Below the pieces are notes generated by a model. That model saw only the letters and a program-made list of their open reading frames with translations, was not told the DNA's origin and did no database searches. Position numbers and translations under genes: made by a program. This document shows positions 1 through 6,799 of a stretch of 31,687 nucleotides of DNA, one piece after another. Each line of letters begins with the position of its first letter. The stretch's first letter is position 1. The DNA comes from Muellerivita sp035541195 (GTDB taxonomy: Bacteria > Oederibacteriota > Muellerivitia > Muellerivitales > Muellerivitaceae), in contig DATKNU010000233.1 in NCBI GenBank assembly GCA_035541195.1, forward strand, positions 1 through 31,687. Direction: 5' to 3'.

Positions 1-1
1 C

Positions 2-28
2 GGGCTTGACGGCTTTCCCGCCAAGCCC
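2..28. repeat. Stem-loop upstream of the first gene
   Basis: GGGCTTG (2-8) pairs with CAAGCCC (22-28). After a one-base mismatch, CGG (10-12) pairs with CCG (18-20), leaving a five-base loop. It lies just before the Shine-Dalgarno of the first gene and may be the terminator of a gene left of the window. The T-tract after it is poor, so the role is a guess. Confidence 0.35.
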
Positions 29-64
29 TTACCCTTAAGAAAATCAAACCCCCAGAGGAAGCCC

Positions 65-484
65 ATGGCCCTTTCGACCCATGCCTATGACGTCTTGATC
101 CGCGAGTCCCACTTGGACAGTTTCGGCCATGTCAACAACGCGGCTTATATGGTGCTGTTCGAGGAAGCCCGTTGGGAATGGATCACCCAAAACGGCTATA
201 GCCTGGGATTCATCCAAGAAAGCCGCCAGGGCCCGGTGGTGCTGGAGGCCACGGTCAAATTCAAGAAGGAACTGACCCTGCGGGAGAAAATAAGAATCAC
301 GTCCGAGATGACGGACTATCGGGGCAAGATCGGCCATTGCGCGCAGAAAATGATCAAGGAAGACGGCACCCTGGCCTGCGAGGCCCTTTTCGTGGTGGGG
401 CTGTTCGACTTGAACCAACGCAAGCTGATCGACCCAACTCCCGCTTGGCGCAAGGCCATCGGCTTGGCGTCACCGATAGTTTAG
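65..484 (+). CDS. Acyl-CoA thioesterase, hotdog fold (4HBT/YbgC type)
   Basis: This 139-residue protein fits the single-domain hotdog thioesterases that hydrolyse acyl-CoA in the cytoplasm. The 4HBT signature is near the N-terminus: an Asp followed by GHVNNAAYM (about residues 19-28), where the Asp is the expected catalytic residue. The rest reads as the usual strands (VVLEATVKFKKEL, then RITSEM) without insertions, and the length is normal for the family. The ATG at 65 is preceded by AGAGGAAG at good spacing. The gene is alone on its strand and converges with the next gene, so the context does not reveal its substrate. Some relatives act on 4-hydroxybenzoyl-CoA or Tol-Pal-linked acyl-CoAs, but nothing here selects one. 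Confidence 0.85.
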   Translation: MALSTHAYDVLIRESHLDSFGHVNNAAYMVLFEEARWEWITQNGYSLGFIQESRQGPVVLEATVKFKKELTLREKIRITSEMTDYRGKIGHCAQKMIKEDGTLACEALFVVGLFDLNQRKLIDPTPAWRKAIGLASPIV

Positions 485-505
485 AGAGGGCCACAAACCC
501 CTTTC

Positions 506-582
506 ACCGCCAAGGCCGCCACCAAAAGCAAAAACGAAAAATCCCTGATTTTGTTTTGGCCTTTTGTGGCGGCCTTCGCGGT
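506..582. repeat. Long imperfect palindrome between convergent genes
   Basis: Bases 506-535 and the reverse complement of 553-582 match over about 30 positions with roughly five mismatches. Both contain an ACCGC-AAGGCCGCCAC core. A related half-copy (CGCCAAGGCCGCCAAGG) recurs near 633-650, at the end of the next gene. The element lies between two convergent genes, so it could terminate transcription in both directions. It also looks like the dispersed 'ACCGC-AAGG-CGC' intergenic repeats common in environmental bacteria. Confidence 0.6.
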
Positions 583-612
583 AAAAATGAACGCGACTTT
601 GGTTGTCGGTTC

Positions 613-1248
613 TTAAGCCGACCCCGAAAAAATCGCCGCCAAGGCCGCCAAGGCTGGGGCCCTTTCCAAAAGCTCGATCCGGGCCCCTTCCCGCTCCCAC
701 GCCCGCAGCCTTTCTTCGTGCTCGGCCAAGAGGGGTTTCACGCCCACGGCGTTAAAAACCATCTTTAAATGCAAGGCCATTTGCCGGGGCGAGGGCCGGT
801 TGGCCCCGGTCAAGAGCCGGGTGGAACCGTCCTGGGCGCAGGCGGTCAACCTGAAATCCCGCTTGCCCTCAAAGGTCCCCCAGGAATAAATCTCAAGGTT
901 CGAGGTCAGGGGCGCGCCGTATTTGCCCCCTTCCTTCCAATTGACCAAAAGCAGGGCCGCCCGGCGGCCCGGGGTCAGGAAAATCCGGGCCCAAAAAAAT
1001 TCGGTGGAAGCGTAGGCAAAATCGCCCAGCCGCTCAAAACCCTCGGCCTCCAATTGGGCCGTCAACTCCGCCTGCCAGGGCGGGGTGAGCGAGGCCACCC
1101 GCTCGGCGGGGGCCTCTTCCAGGACCAGGGGAACCCGCTCGGGCGGGGCCGCCGGGGAACCCGGGGGCCGCCGGCGCCATTCCTGGGAAAAAAGCCAAGC
1201 CAGGGCCGACCCCATCAGGCACAACCAAAACCAACCGCCCGGACCCAT
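613..1248 (-). CDS. Membrane-anchored hypothetical protein
   Basis: I do not recognise this family. The 211-residue protein begins with a hydrophobic segment (WFWLCLMGSALAWLF) that can be a signal anchor. A Pro/Arg-rich stretch follows, then a soluble domain of about 160 residues with alternating strand-like segments (FFWARIFLT, AALLLVNW) and an amphipathic C-terminal helix rich in Leu, Glu and Arg. The ATG at 1248 has a GAAAGG Shine-Dalgarno; an in-frame TTG at 1278 would add ten residues but has none. The gene is divergent from the TatA-like gene, so the two may share a regulatory region. A periplasmic location is inferred from the anchor alone. Confidence 0.6.
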   Translation of the reverse strand: MGPGGWFWLCLMGSALAWLFSQEWRRRPPGSPAAPPERVPLVLEEAPAERVASLTPPWQAELTAQLEAEGFERLGDFAYASTEFFWARIFLTPGRRAALLLVNWKEGGKYGAPLTSNLEIYSWGTFEGKRDFRLTACAQDGSTRLLTGANRPSPRQMALHLKMVFNAVGVKPLLAEHEERLRAWEREGARIELLERAPALAALAAIFSGSA

Positions 1249-1268
1249 AGACGCCTTTCGGGAATCAT

Positions 1269-1297
1269 TTGCTTTCAACCGGCCAAGCTTTTATAAC
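1269..1297 (+). promoter_or_regulatory. Sigma70-like promoter of the TatA-like gene
   Basis: TTGCTT (1269-1274), a 17-bp spacer and TATAAC (1292-1297) form a good housekeeping promoter. Transcription would start near 1304, about 18 bases before the GTG start. Confidence 0.55.
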
Positions 1298-1321
1298 AGG
1301 GTTTCCAATCGGGAGGCTTTT

Positions 1322-1519
1322 GTGGAACGCATTCTTTTCATCGGCGCGATCGTCATCCTCATTTTTGGCCCGGAAAAAGTTCCGGCCATCGCCCGCACCC
1401 TGGGCCAGTGGGTGGCGGAGTTCCAAAAAGCCCTGCACCCGGCCCCGCCGCCCGCGCCCCTGGAGACGCCCCGCCCCCAATCCCCGGCCCGCAAGAAGGC
1501 CCGCCCTAAACGCGCTTAG
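1322..1519 (+). CDS. TatA/TatB-like twin-arginine translocase protein
   Basis: This 65-residue protein has the hallmark layout of the TatA/Hcf106 family. A short N-terminal membrane helix (RILFIGAIVILIFG) leads into the hinge FGPEKVPAIARTLGQW, an amphipathic helix (VAEFQKAL) and a Pro/Lys/Arg-rich tail. FGPEK-P is the conserved TatA/TatB hinge. Such proteins oligomerise in the inner membrane to move folded proteins. The GTG at 1322 has GGGAGG five bases upstream and a promoter before it. The tail is very short for TatB, which favours TatA, but the sequence does not settle this. No tatC is nearby. Its last four bases overlap the end of the convergent lemA gene. Confidence 0.75.
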   Translation: MERILFIGAIVILIFGPEKVPAIARTLGQWVAEFQKALHPAPPPAPLETPRPQSPARKKARPKRA

Positions 1520-2094
1520 TTGAAGTCCACTTTGGGCGCCTGGTCGGCCCCGCTGGCGGCCTTAAAGTAGGTGTCCTTGCGCTGGAACCCGCCGATGGAG
1601 GCCATGAGGTTGGACGGGAAGCTGCGGACCTTCACGTTGTAGTCCTGGACCGCCTCGTTGTAGCGTTGGCGTTCCACCGTGATGCGGTTTTCCGTGCCGG
1701 CCAACTCATCCTGCAGTTTGAGGAAGCTCTCGTTGGCCTTCAAGTCCGGGTAATTCTCCAAAACCACCATCAAATGGTTCAAGGTCCCTTCCAATTGGTC
1801 CGAGGTCCTCACTTTCTCGTCCCGGCTTTGGGCCGCGCCCCATTGGCTGCGCAGGCGGGTCACCTCCTCCAGGGTCTCGCGCTCATGCTTGGCGTAACCC
1901 TTGACGGTGGCCACCAAGTTGGGGATGAGGTCAAAGCGCCGCTGCATCACGTTTTCCACCTGGCTCCATTGGGCCTCCACGGCCTCATTGCTGGACACCA
2001 GCGAATTGTAGGACCCCATGCAAATCAGGAAGACCACCAAGACAAAACCCACCAGCCCCAAGACCCATTTCAAATTCCAATTGCCGTCCGCCAT
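1516..2094 (-). CDS. lemA: LemA family protein
   Basis: This 192-residue protein has the standard LemA layout. An N-terminal membrane helix (about residues 9-27, VLGLVGFVLVVFLICMG) leads to a YNSLV segment and a long alpha-helical domain. Conserved motifs are visible: RRFDLIPNLV, then ENYPDLKANESF-LQ-EL-GTENRI, then R-RYNEAV-DYN. The N-terminus is expected outside and the helical domain cytoplasmic or periplasmic, depending on the model; the biochemical role is unknown. LemA genes are often beside TPM-domain genes. A TPM gene lies upstream on the same strand, but two genes intervene. A weak stem-loop (CCCTTG-AAAA-CAAGGG, 2158-2173) lies in the 137-bp gap before it. Confidence 0.92.
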   Translation of the reverse strand: MADGNWNLKWVLGLVGFVLVVFLICMGSYNSLVSSNEAVEAQWSQVENVMQRRFDLIPNLVATVKGYAKHERETLEEVTRLRSQWGAAQSRDEKVRTSDQLEGTLNHLMVVLENYPDLKANESFLKLQDELAGTENRITVERQRYNEAVQDYNVKVRSFPSNLMASIGGFQRKDTYFKAASGADQAPKVDFN

Positions 2095-2231
2095 GCCGAC
2101 CTCCCTATCAAAATGATGAAAAAAATCACAACGAAGGACTCCGCGCTTTTATGTCGCCCCTTGAAAACAAGGGTTGAAAGCAACGCGCCCAACCCCGGCC
2201 CCGACGGGTTCGGAATTTTTTCAGCGGCCCG

Positions 2232-2789
2232 TCATCGTTGATATTGACCGTACTTACCCATCATCTGCGCCGTGGCCAGGATATGGCCTTTCATCGCCTG
2301 CTTCAGCTCCGCGGCCGTGGCCCCGGGCGGCAGGGCCAGGAAGCTGTTGAGCGCGTAAAGCCTGAAGAAATATCGGTGGATCCCGTTCGGCGGGCAAGGG
2401 GGGCCGTAACCGATCGTCTTAAAATCGCTGGTTCCCTGGGTGATGCCGTTGGGCAATTGGGCGTCCTTGGGGAAATTCTCCAGGAATTCCAGCACATTGG
2501 CCGGGATGTTGTAAACCACCCAATGGGTCCAGGTGGAATAAGCGGCGTCCGGATCCTCCAAAATCAAGGCCAGGCTTTTGGTTTTCTTGGGCAGGTTTTT
2601 CCATCGAAGTTCCGGCGAGAACCCCGCCCCGTCGCAGGTGTATTTCACCGGCAATTTCCCCCCGTCCTCGAAGGCCGAAGAAAGGAACCGCAGGGGCTTC
2701 TTCGAGGCCCCCGCGAAGAGGGGCAGCGCCGCGGCCCAGAACCCCAGGGCGAGGCCAAGGGTCCAATGAATTCGGCTTCGACGGGACAA
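2232..2789 (-). CDS. YbhB/YbcL family PEBP-like protein, exported
   Basis: The 185-residue protein starts with a basic n-region and a hydrophobic stretch (TLGLALGFWAAALPLFAGA), a typical Sec signal peptide. The mature part is a bacterial phosphatidylethanolamine-binding (Raf kinase inhibitor-like) domain. Signature pieces are KYTCDG-G-SPEL-W, then LEDPDA, then THWVVYNIP, then GYGPPCPPNG-HRYFF-LYAL. The DPDA and HRY residues line the anion-binding pocket of the family. Bacterial members have no agreed function. The gene starts 8 bp after the nucleotidyltransferase-like gene ends, so the two are very likely cotranscribed with the TPM gene before them. Confidence 0.88.
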   Translation of the reverse strand: MSRRSRIHWTLGLALGFWAAALPLFAGASKKPLRFLSSAFEDGGKLPVKYTCDGAGFSPELRWKNLPKKTKSLALILEDPDAAYSTWTHWVVYNIPANVLEFLENFPKDAQLPNGITQGTSDFKTIGYGPPCPPNGIHRYFFRLYALNSFLALPPGATAAELKQAMKGHILATAQMMGKYGQYQR

Positions 2790-2797
2790 GGGCGCCT

Positions 2798-3499
2798 CTA
2801 ACCTTTTATTTTTTCAGCGAAGGCTTCCAGGGTCCGCAAGTATTCCCCAAAGACCTTGGCCAGGGAAAGCGACGGGATCCGCTCGCCTTTTTTTAAAAGT
2901 CCCACTGTCTCAAAAACCGACGTTTTAATGCCTAACTTTTCGCCCAATTGCCTTACCGCCTCCATCTTTTTCGCCGGCGGTTTCTCGCCGTAAAGCCTCA
3001 GGGCGTTCTTGAGCAACACCAGGAAGGTGGAAAGCGATTCGGTTAAAAGCCGCCTTAGATGCTTTTCCTTCCCCTGGGTCATCATGAAGCGGGTCTTGAG
3101 GCGCAGGAGCTTCCCTTGAAGTTCATGCTCCAATTCCCACCGCAAAGACGGGACTTGGGAACTGAAGCCTTCAAAAGGGTCCGCCCCCAGGAGCATTTGA
3201 TGGTTTTCCCGGATATCGGCCATCTCGATGGGAAAAACCTCCGCGTAGGATTTCAAACGCTCGGGAGTGAGGACCAAGGGCGCCGGATGTCCTTGTTTCA
3301 TCCAGGTGTTGAATGGCTTCGCCAAAGCCTGAAGTTGTTCAAGGCTTAAAGGTCGGGCCAAGATCATCAGGTTGACGCCCGAAATATCCTCCAGGTGGTC
3401 GCCCGCGGCGTGGGAGCCGTAAAGCGCCAAGCCTACCAGCCCCTCGCCCAGGGCTTTTTGAATTTCTTCTTTAAATTGATCCGCCGTCCATTTCGCCAT
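2798..3499 (-). CDS. Nucleotidyltransferase-like protein, catalytic Asp residues altered
   Basis: This 233-residue protein has a pol-beta-type nucleotidyltransferase motif near residues 24-45: LALYGSHAAGD, then DISGVNLMIL. In active members the second part is D-x-D-hydrophobic. Here the positions read S-G and N, so both metal-binding Asp residues appear lost. The following ~180 residues are mostly helical and carry no motif I recognise. The ATG at 3499 has a strong AAGGAG Shine-Dalgarno six bases away. It lies 17 bp after the TPM gene and 8 bp before the PEBP gene. A non-catalytic nucleotide-binding or substrate-recognition role is an inference; some 'S-D-x-N' variants form a natural subfamily. 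Confidence 0.65.
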   Translation of the reverse strand: MAKWTADQFKEEIQKALGEGLVGLALYGSHAAGDHLEDISGVNLMILARPLSLEQLQALAKPFNTWMKQGHPAPLVLTPERLKSYAEVFPIEMADIRENHQMLLGADPFEGFSSQVPSLRWELEHELQGKLLRLKTRFMMTQGKEKHLRRLLTESLSTFLVLLKNALRLYGEKPPAKKMEAVRQLGEKLGIKTSVFETVGLLKKGERIPSLSLAKVFGEYLRTLEAFAEKIKG

Positions 3500-3516
3500 G
3501 AAAGACTCCTTAAAAA

Positions 3517-4263
3517 TTACCAGCCCCCGCTGGCGCCACCACCGCCCGATCCTCCGCCGCTGAAACCCCCGAACCCCCCGCCGCCGCCCCCGCCGAAACC
3601 GCCGCCGATCCAAGGCCCGCCCCAATAGCCGCCGCCCCACCGGCCCCGGGAACGGCGGCCCGCCCAGGAAAGGACGATCCAAAGGGCGACGAAAATGAGG
3701 ATGAAGGCCCAGAAGGAAACTTGGTGGTAGGGGTCATCGCCCGTCGAGAGGGGGACGTCCATGGCCTGCCCGGTCAGGGTCACGCCCGCGTCCTGGGCGA
3801 TGATTTGCGCGATGGCCACCGTCCCCACCAAAAAACCGCTGCCGTAATCGCCTTCCTTAAATTGGGGCGCCATGTATTGGCGGATGATGGACCCCGCCTT
3901 GCCGTCGGGCAGGATGGGCTCCAGGCCGTAACCCACCTCAATGCGGATCTTGCGGTCTTGGATGGCCGCCAAGACCAATACGCCGTTGTCTTTTTTCTTT
4001 TGGCCGATCCCCCATTGTTGGAAAAGGTCCGTCGCGGTGGACTCGATGTCCGCGCCGTTCAGGGAATCCAGGGTGACCACGGCCACCTCGGCCCCGGTCT
4101 TTTGCTCCAGTTCCGTCAAGAGGGTCTGGATTTGCTGGCTTTGGTAGGCGGGAATGACCTTGGCGAAATCATTGACGAAACCGGTCGGCGCCGGGAAAGA
4201 AGAGGCCAGCGCCAGGGGCATGGACGCCGCCCAGAAAAAAAGGAAGGCGAGAATTTTAGTCAT
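3517..4263 (-). CDS. TPM domain (YgcG-like) protein, exported
   Basis: The 248-residue protein begins with a signal peptide (LAFLFFWAASMPLALA), followed by a TPM domain of about 120 residues. Visible landmarks are VNDFAKVIP, then KTGAEVAVVTLDSL, then NGVLVLAAIQDRKIRIEVGYGLE-ILPD and KEGDYGSGF. A second membrane helix lies near residues 180-200. The C-terminal ~45 residues are almost only Gly, Ser, Trp and Phe, ending GGGGASGGW, which is usual for YgcG relatives. ATG 4263 is chosen because it begins a clean signal peptide; a GTG at 4296 would add eleven residues. TPM proteins often pair with LemA, here found three genes downstream on the same strand. Confidence 0.88.
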   Translation of the reverse strand: MTKILAFLFFWAASMPLALASSFPAPTGFVNDFAKVIPAYQSQQIQTLLTELEQKTGAEVAVVTLDSLNGADIESTATDLFQQWGIGQKKKDNGVLVLAAIQDRKIRIEVGYGLEPILPDGKAGSIIRQYMAPQFKEGDYGSGFLVGTVAIAQIIAQDAGVTLTGQAMDVPLSTGDDPYHQVSFWAFILIFVALWIVLSWAGRRSRGRWGGGYWGGPWIGGGFGGGGGGGFGGFSGGGSGGGGASGGW

Positions 4264-4295
4264 GGGTTTTAAACTCGGGAAAAAGGGATGGCGCA

Positions 4296-4314
4296 CGCCC
4301 TTACGGTAAGGGCG
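4296..4314. repeat. Perfect 9-bp palindrome before the TPM gene
   Basis: CGCCCTTAC (4296-4304) and GTAAGGGCG (4306-4314) are perfect inverted arms around one base. The element sits in the 77-bp gap between the CoA-binding gene and the TPM gene, 33 bases before the ATG. No T-tract follows on either strand, which favours an operator over a terminator. Confidence 0.5.
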
Positions 4315-4340
4315 GGGAGGGTCGAATGCAAGTTGAACCC

Positions 4341-4775
4341 TTAAGCCAAAGGGCGCAGCCGGGCGGCGAAAACACCCAGGCAGGCGTCCGAAACGACCTT
4401 CAGGCCCGCCGCCTCAAGCCGGGCCTCCGCTTCCGGATGGGTGATGCCGCTTTGGAGCCAGACCGTCTTGGGCCTTTGGGCGGGGGGCAGGGCCAGCACT
4501 TCCTCGGCCACTTGGGGGATGTCCTCGGGCCGGCGAAACACGTCCAAAATGTCCACCCCCGGCGGCAATTCCTTAAGCGACGCCAAGGCCTTTTCGCCCA
4601 AGGAAGCCGTAATCTTGGGATTCACGGGATAAAGCTTGAGCCCCCGTTTTTGGAGCATCTGGGGAATGAGGAAGGCCGGCCGGTCGCTTTTCTTCTCATC
4701 CTGCATGCCGTAAACCGCCACGGTCTTGGCTTGCTTGACGATTTGTTCGGTTTGCGATTCATTTTGATTGGCCAT
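4341..4775 (-). CDS. CoA-binding domain protein (CoA_binding_2)
   Basis: The 144-residue protein is a single Rossmann-like CoA-binding domain of the YccU type. Landmarks are KTVAVYGMQDEKKSDRPAF, then LYPVNPK, then VDILDVFRRPED and KTVWLQSGI, then the C-terminal segment VVSDACLGV. The Cys in that last segment is conserved in the family. Members bind CoA or act as small accessory proteins of unsettled function in the cytoplasm. The ATG at 4775 is preceded by AAAGGAG at good spacing, ruling out longer in-frame starts. A promoter candidate lies at 4819-4846, so the gene may be transcribed both from it and from the oxidase-assembly operon upstream. Confidence 0.87.
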   Translation of the reverse strand: MANQNESQTEQIVKQAKTVAVYGMQDEKKSDRPAFLIPQMLQKRGLKLYPVNPKITASLGEKALASLKELPPGVDILDVFRRPEDIPQVAEEVLALPPAQRPKTVWLQSGITHPEAEARLEAAGLKVVSDACLGVFAARLRPLA

Positions 4776-4815
4776 AGCCGCTCCTTTTAAAATCCGCCCC
4801 CCAAAGGGGCTCCAC

Positions 4816-4962
4816 TTAAAGATAAGAAGACCCGAACTGGAAACAAGTGAGGTTTTCCTTCTCAAAACGCGCCGGCAGGCCGATGCCCTCCCGGTAAAAG
4901 GCCCGGCGCTTGGCGTCATCAGCCGCGAAAAGGATCAGGCCCGATTCCCGCAAGTTTTCCAA
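4816..4962 (-). pseudogene. Truncated glyoxalase/VOC-fold protein
   Basis: A 48-codon ORF begins at TTG 4962, seven bases after a near-perfect Shine-Dalgarno (AAAGGAGG), and follows the DUF420 gene directly. Its product resembles the first beta-alpha-beta unit of a VOC (glyoxalase-fold) domain: GLILFAADDAKRRAFYREGI, then GLPARF, then LTCFQFGSSYL. VOC proteins are usually about 120-130 residues, so more than half is missing. The next base after the stop already leads into the leader of the CoA-binding gene. The simplest reading is a decayed or deleted gene that keeps its translation start. A functional small protein cannot be excluded. Confidence 0.45.
4819..4846 (-). promoter_or_regulatory. 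Candidate promoter of the CoA-binding gene
   Basis: On the minus strand, TTGTTT (4841-4846), a 16-bp spacer and TATCTT (4819-4824) lie about 37 bases before the expected leader of the CoA-binding gene. The match is moderate. Confidence 0.35.
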
Positions 4963-4994
4963 TCCCGCCCCTCCTTTGAGGCCGGCGCGGCCGA

Positions 4995-5420
4995 TCAAGC
5001 CCTGGGATAAAGGTGGAAAAGCATCCAATAGACCACCACACCGGTCACCGACACATAGAGCCAGATGGGATAGGTCCAGCGGGCGATCCGTTTATGTTTC
5101 TCGAACTGGCCTTTGAGCGCCCGCGTCAGGGTGAGGACGGCCAAAACCGGCACGATGCCCGCCAAAATCGTATGGGTGGTCAGGATAAAAAAATAAACCA
5201 GGCTCACCCAACCATGGTCGCCGAAACGCACCACCCCGGCGTGGTAGTGGTAGGTCAGGTAGCAAATGAGGAAGACCACCGAGATGGTGAAGGCCGTCAC
5301 CATGCAAAAACGGTGCAGGTCCTTGCGACCCCGCTTGATGAAGCCCAGCCCCGCCAGGAGGAAAAGGCCGCTCAGGCCGTTCAAAGCGGCGTTAATCGCC
5401 GGAAACACTGAATAGTCCAT
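4995..5420 (-). CDS. DUF420 (CtaM-like) membrane protein
   Basis: The 141-residue protein has four predicted membrane helices and conserved histidines: LHRFCM, then YLTYHYHAG, then TTHTILAG and EKHKRIARWTYP-WLYVS-TGV-VY-ML. This matches DUF420. The family includes CtaM of Firmicutes, a factor needed for maturation of heme-copper oxidases. The gene starts 9 bp after the SCO gene and is the last intact gene of the oxidase-assembly operon, which supports that role here. It lacks any extra domain. The assignment rests on topology, the His pattern and the operon. Confidence 0.87.
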   Translation of the reverse strand: MDYSVFPAINAALNGLSGLFLLAGLGFIKRGRKDLHRFCMVTAFTISVVFLICYLTYHYHAGVVRFGDHGWVSLVYFFILTTHTILAGIVPVLAVLTLTRALKGQFEKHKRIARWTYPIWLYVSVTGVVVYWMLFHLYPRA

Positions 5421-5429
5421 GACCGCCCC

Positions 5430-6044
5430 TTACCGCAACAAGGATTGAAGCTGGCTTCTGAGCTTCCCGAACTCGTCTTTGTCCGTCCCGTCGAAATAGC
5501 CCAAGATCGTCCCTTCGGGCCCCACCAACACCAGCTTGGTGGAATGGATGAAAAGCGCCCCCGGCTCGGCCCCCGGGTTCTCGATGGCCGTCAGCCGGAA
5601 CCCCTCCTCGGCGGTCTTGAGCAGGTCTTTTTTGGCGCCGGTGAGGAAAAACCATTGCTTCGGGTCGGCGCCCAAGTCCCCGGCGTATTCCTTCAATACC
5701 GGGACGGTGTCATGGTCCGGGTCCACGGTGAAACTCACCAGGGCCAACCGGGGATTCCCCTTCCATTCCTTCTGCAGGCGCCTCATTTGCTCGCCGAGGA
5801 TGGGGCAAGAGCCCGCGCAACGGGTAAAGATGAAATCCGCCACCCAAAACTTCCCCTTCAGGTCGGCGTTTTGGATGAAAACCCCCTGTTGGTCCTCATA
5901 TTTGAAGGCGGGTGCCTGTCCCAGGGGAACCGCCGGGGGATTGGCGGAAAGGCTCATGATTTTAAAACCCAATAATCCCAAGGCCACCGCGGCCACCGCC
6001 AAGGCGGCCCCTTCTTTCCAGGTTAATTTGCTTTTCGCGCTCAA
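5430..6044 (-). CDS. SCO1/SenC/PrrC family copper chaperone
   Basis: The 204-residue protein has an N-terminal membrane anchor (about residues 11-29) and a periplasmic thioredoxin-like domain. The copper-binding CxxxC is at C76 and C80 (FTRCAGSCP), and the third ligand His is H167 (FIHSTKLVLVG). VSFTVDPDHDT is the usual SCO segment. SCO proteins deliver copper to the CuA site of cytochrome c oxidase or keep its cysteines reduced. The start is TTG 6044 with an AAGGA Shine-Dalgarno seven bases away; a longer open frame reaches 6848 but lies inside the permease gene. It sits 11 bp after the permease gene and 9 bp before DUF420. Confidence 0.92.
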   Translation of the reverse strand: MSAKSKLTWKEGAALAVAAVALGLLGFKIMSLSANPPAVPLGQAPAFKYEDQQGVFIQNADLKGKFWVADFIFTRCAGSCPILGEQMRRLQKEWKGNPRLALVSFTVDPDHDTVPVLKEYAGDLGADPKQWFFLTGAKKDLLKTAEEGFRLTAIENPGAEPGALFIHSTKLVLVGPEGTILGYFDGTDKDEFGKLRSQLQSLLR

Positions 6045-6055
6045 GGTGATTTCCT

Positions 6056-6799
6056 TTACTTGATTTTGCTTTTTTCCACCGCGAAGGCCGAAAAGGCGTA
6101 GAGTCCCAGCCCCAAAGCCAAAAGGACCGCCCAACAAAGCCCCAGGCTCGGCAAGGACGCCGCGTCCATCCCGGGGAAAAGCCCCCGGCGGATGGCCGCC
6201 ACGCCGTAAGTCAGCGGGTTTACTTTCATGAGCAGGCCCAGCCAGGAAGAGGGCGGCGCCGAAAAAACAGCGCCCGAGGCCATCCAGAGGGGTAAAAGAA
6301 TCAGGTTCATCAAGGTGTGGAATCCGGGCGAGGATTCCACGGTCCAAGCCAGCCAAAAACCCATGCCGGTCAAGACAAAAGCCGTGAGGAAAAGCGAGAC
6401 CAAAAGCCCCAACAGTCCCCCCGGCGTGAAGGAAGCCCCCACGGTAAAGCCCAAGGCGAGAAGGACCGCGCCCTGGCAAAAGGCTAGGGTGGCGCCGCCC
6501 AGGATTTTTCCCATGACCAGGGCCCCCCGGGAAACCGGCGCCACCAAGACGGATTGCAGGAAGCCCGCCTGGCGGTCCTCGATGACCGAGGCGTTGGAAA
6601 AGATGCAGGTGAAAAGCATGCTCATGACCAAGGTTCCGGGGAAGAAATAAACCCGGGTGGCGCTCCCGCCGATGCCCGTGCCCAAGACCCCCCAAAAGAG
6701 GACGGCCGTGCCCAAAGCCCCCACCACCCGGCTGGGCTGGCGGTAAAAGCGGACCAATTCCCGGTTCCACAAGGTATAAACCGAAAGCCAATAGGTCAT
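6056..6799 (-). CDS. ABC-2 type transporter permease
   Basis: The 247-residue protein has six hydrophobic segments and the layout of ABC-2 permeases. It starts with a cytoplasmic amphipathic segment (YTLWNRELVRFYRQPSRV). The motif ED-RQAGFLQSVLVAPVSR follows the second membrane helix and is the usual coupling region. Near the end, KVNPLTYGVAAIRRGLF is the conserved C-terminal signature. Its ATG overlaps the stop of the ATPase gene (ATGA), so the two are translationally coupled and form one transporter. The substrate is unknown. The position between ctaB and the SCO gene suggests a role in respiratory-chain assembly, such as export of a cofactor or a copper-related compound. Confidence 0.88.
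   Translation of the reverse strand: MTYWLSVYTLWNRELVRFYRQPSRVVGALGTAVLFWGVLGTGIGGSATRVYFFPGTLVMSMLFTCIFSNASVIEDRQAGFLQSVLVAPVSRGALVMGKILGGATLAFCQGAVLLALGFTVGASFTPGGLLGLLVSLFLTAFVLTGMGFWLAWTVESSPGFHTLMNLILLPLWMASGAVFSAPPSSWLGLLMKVNPLTYGVAAIRRGLFPGMDAASLPSLGLCWAVLLALGLGLYAFSAFAVEKSKIK

Noticed and set aside
3500..3682. Arg/Gly-rich N-terminal extension of the nucleotidyltransferase-like gene
   Set aside because: It overlaps the Gly-rich tail of the TPM gene in another frame, and AAGGAG marks ATG 3499.
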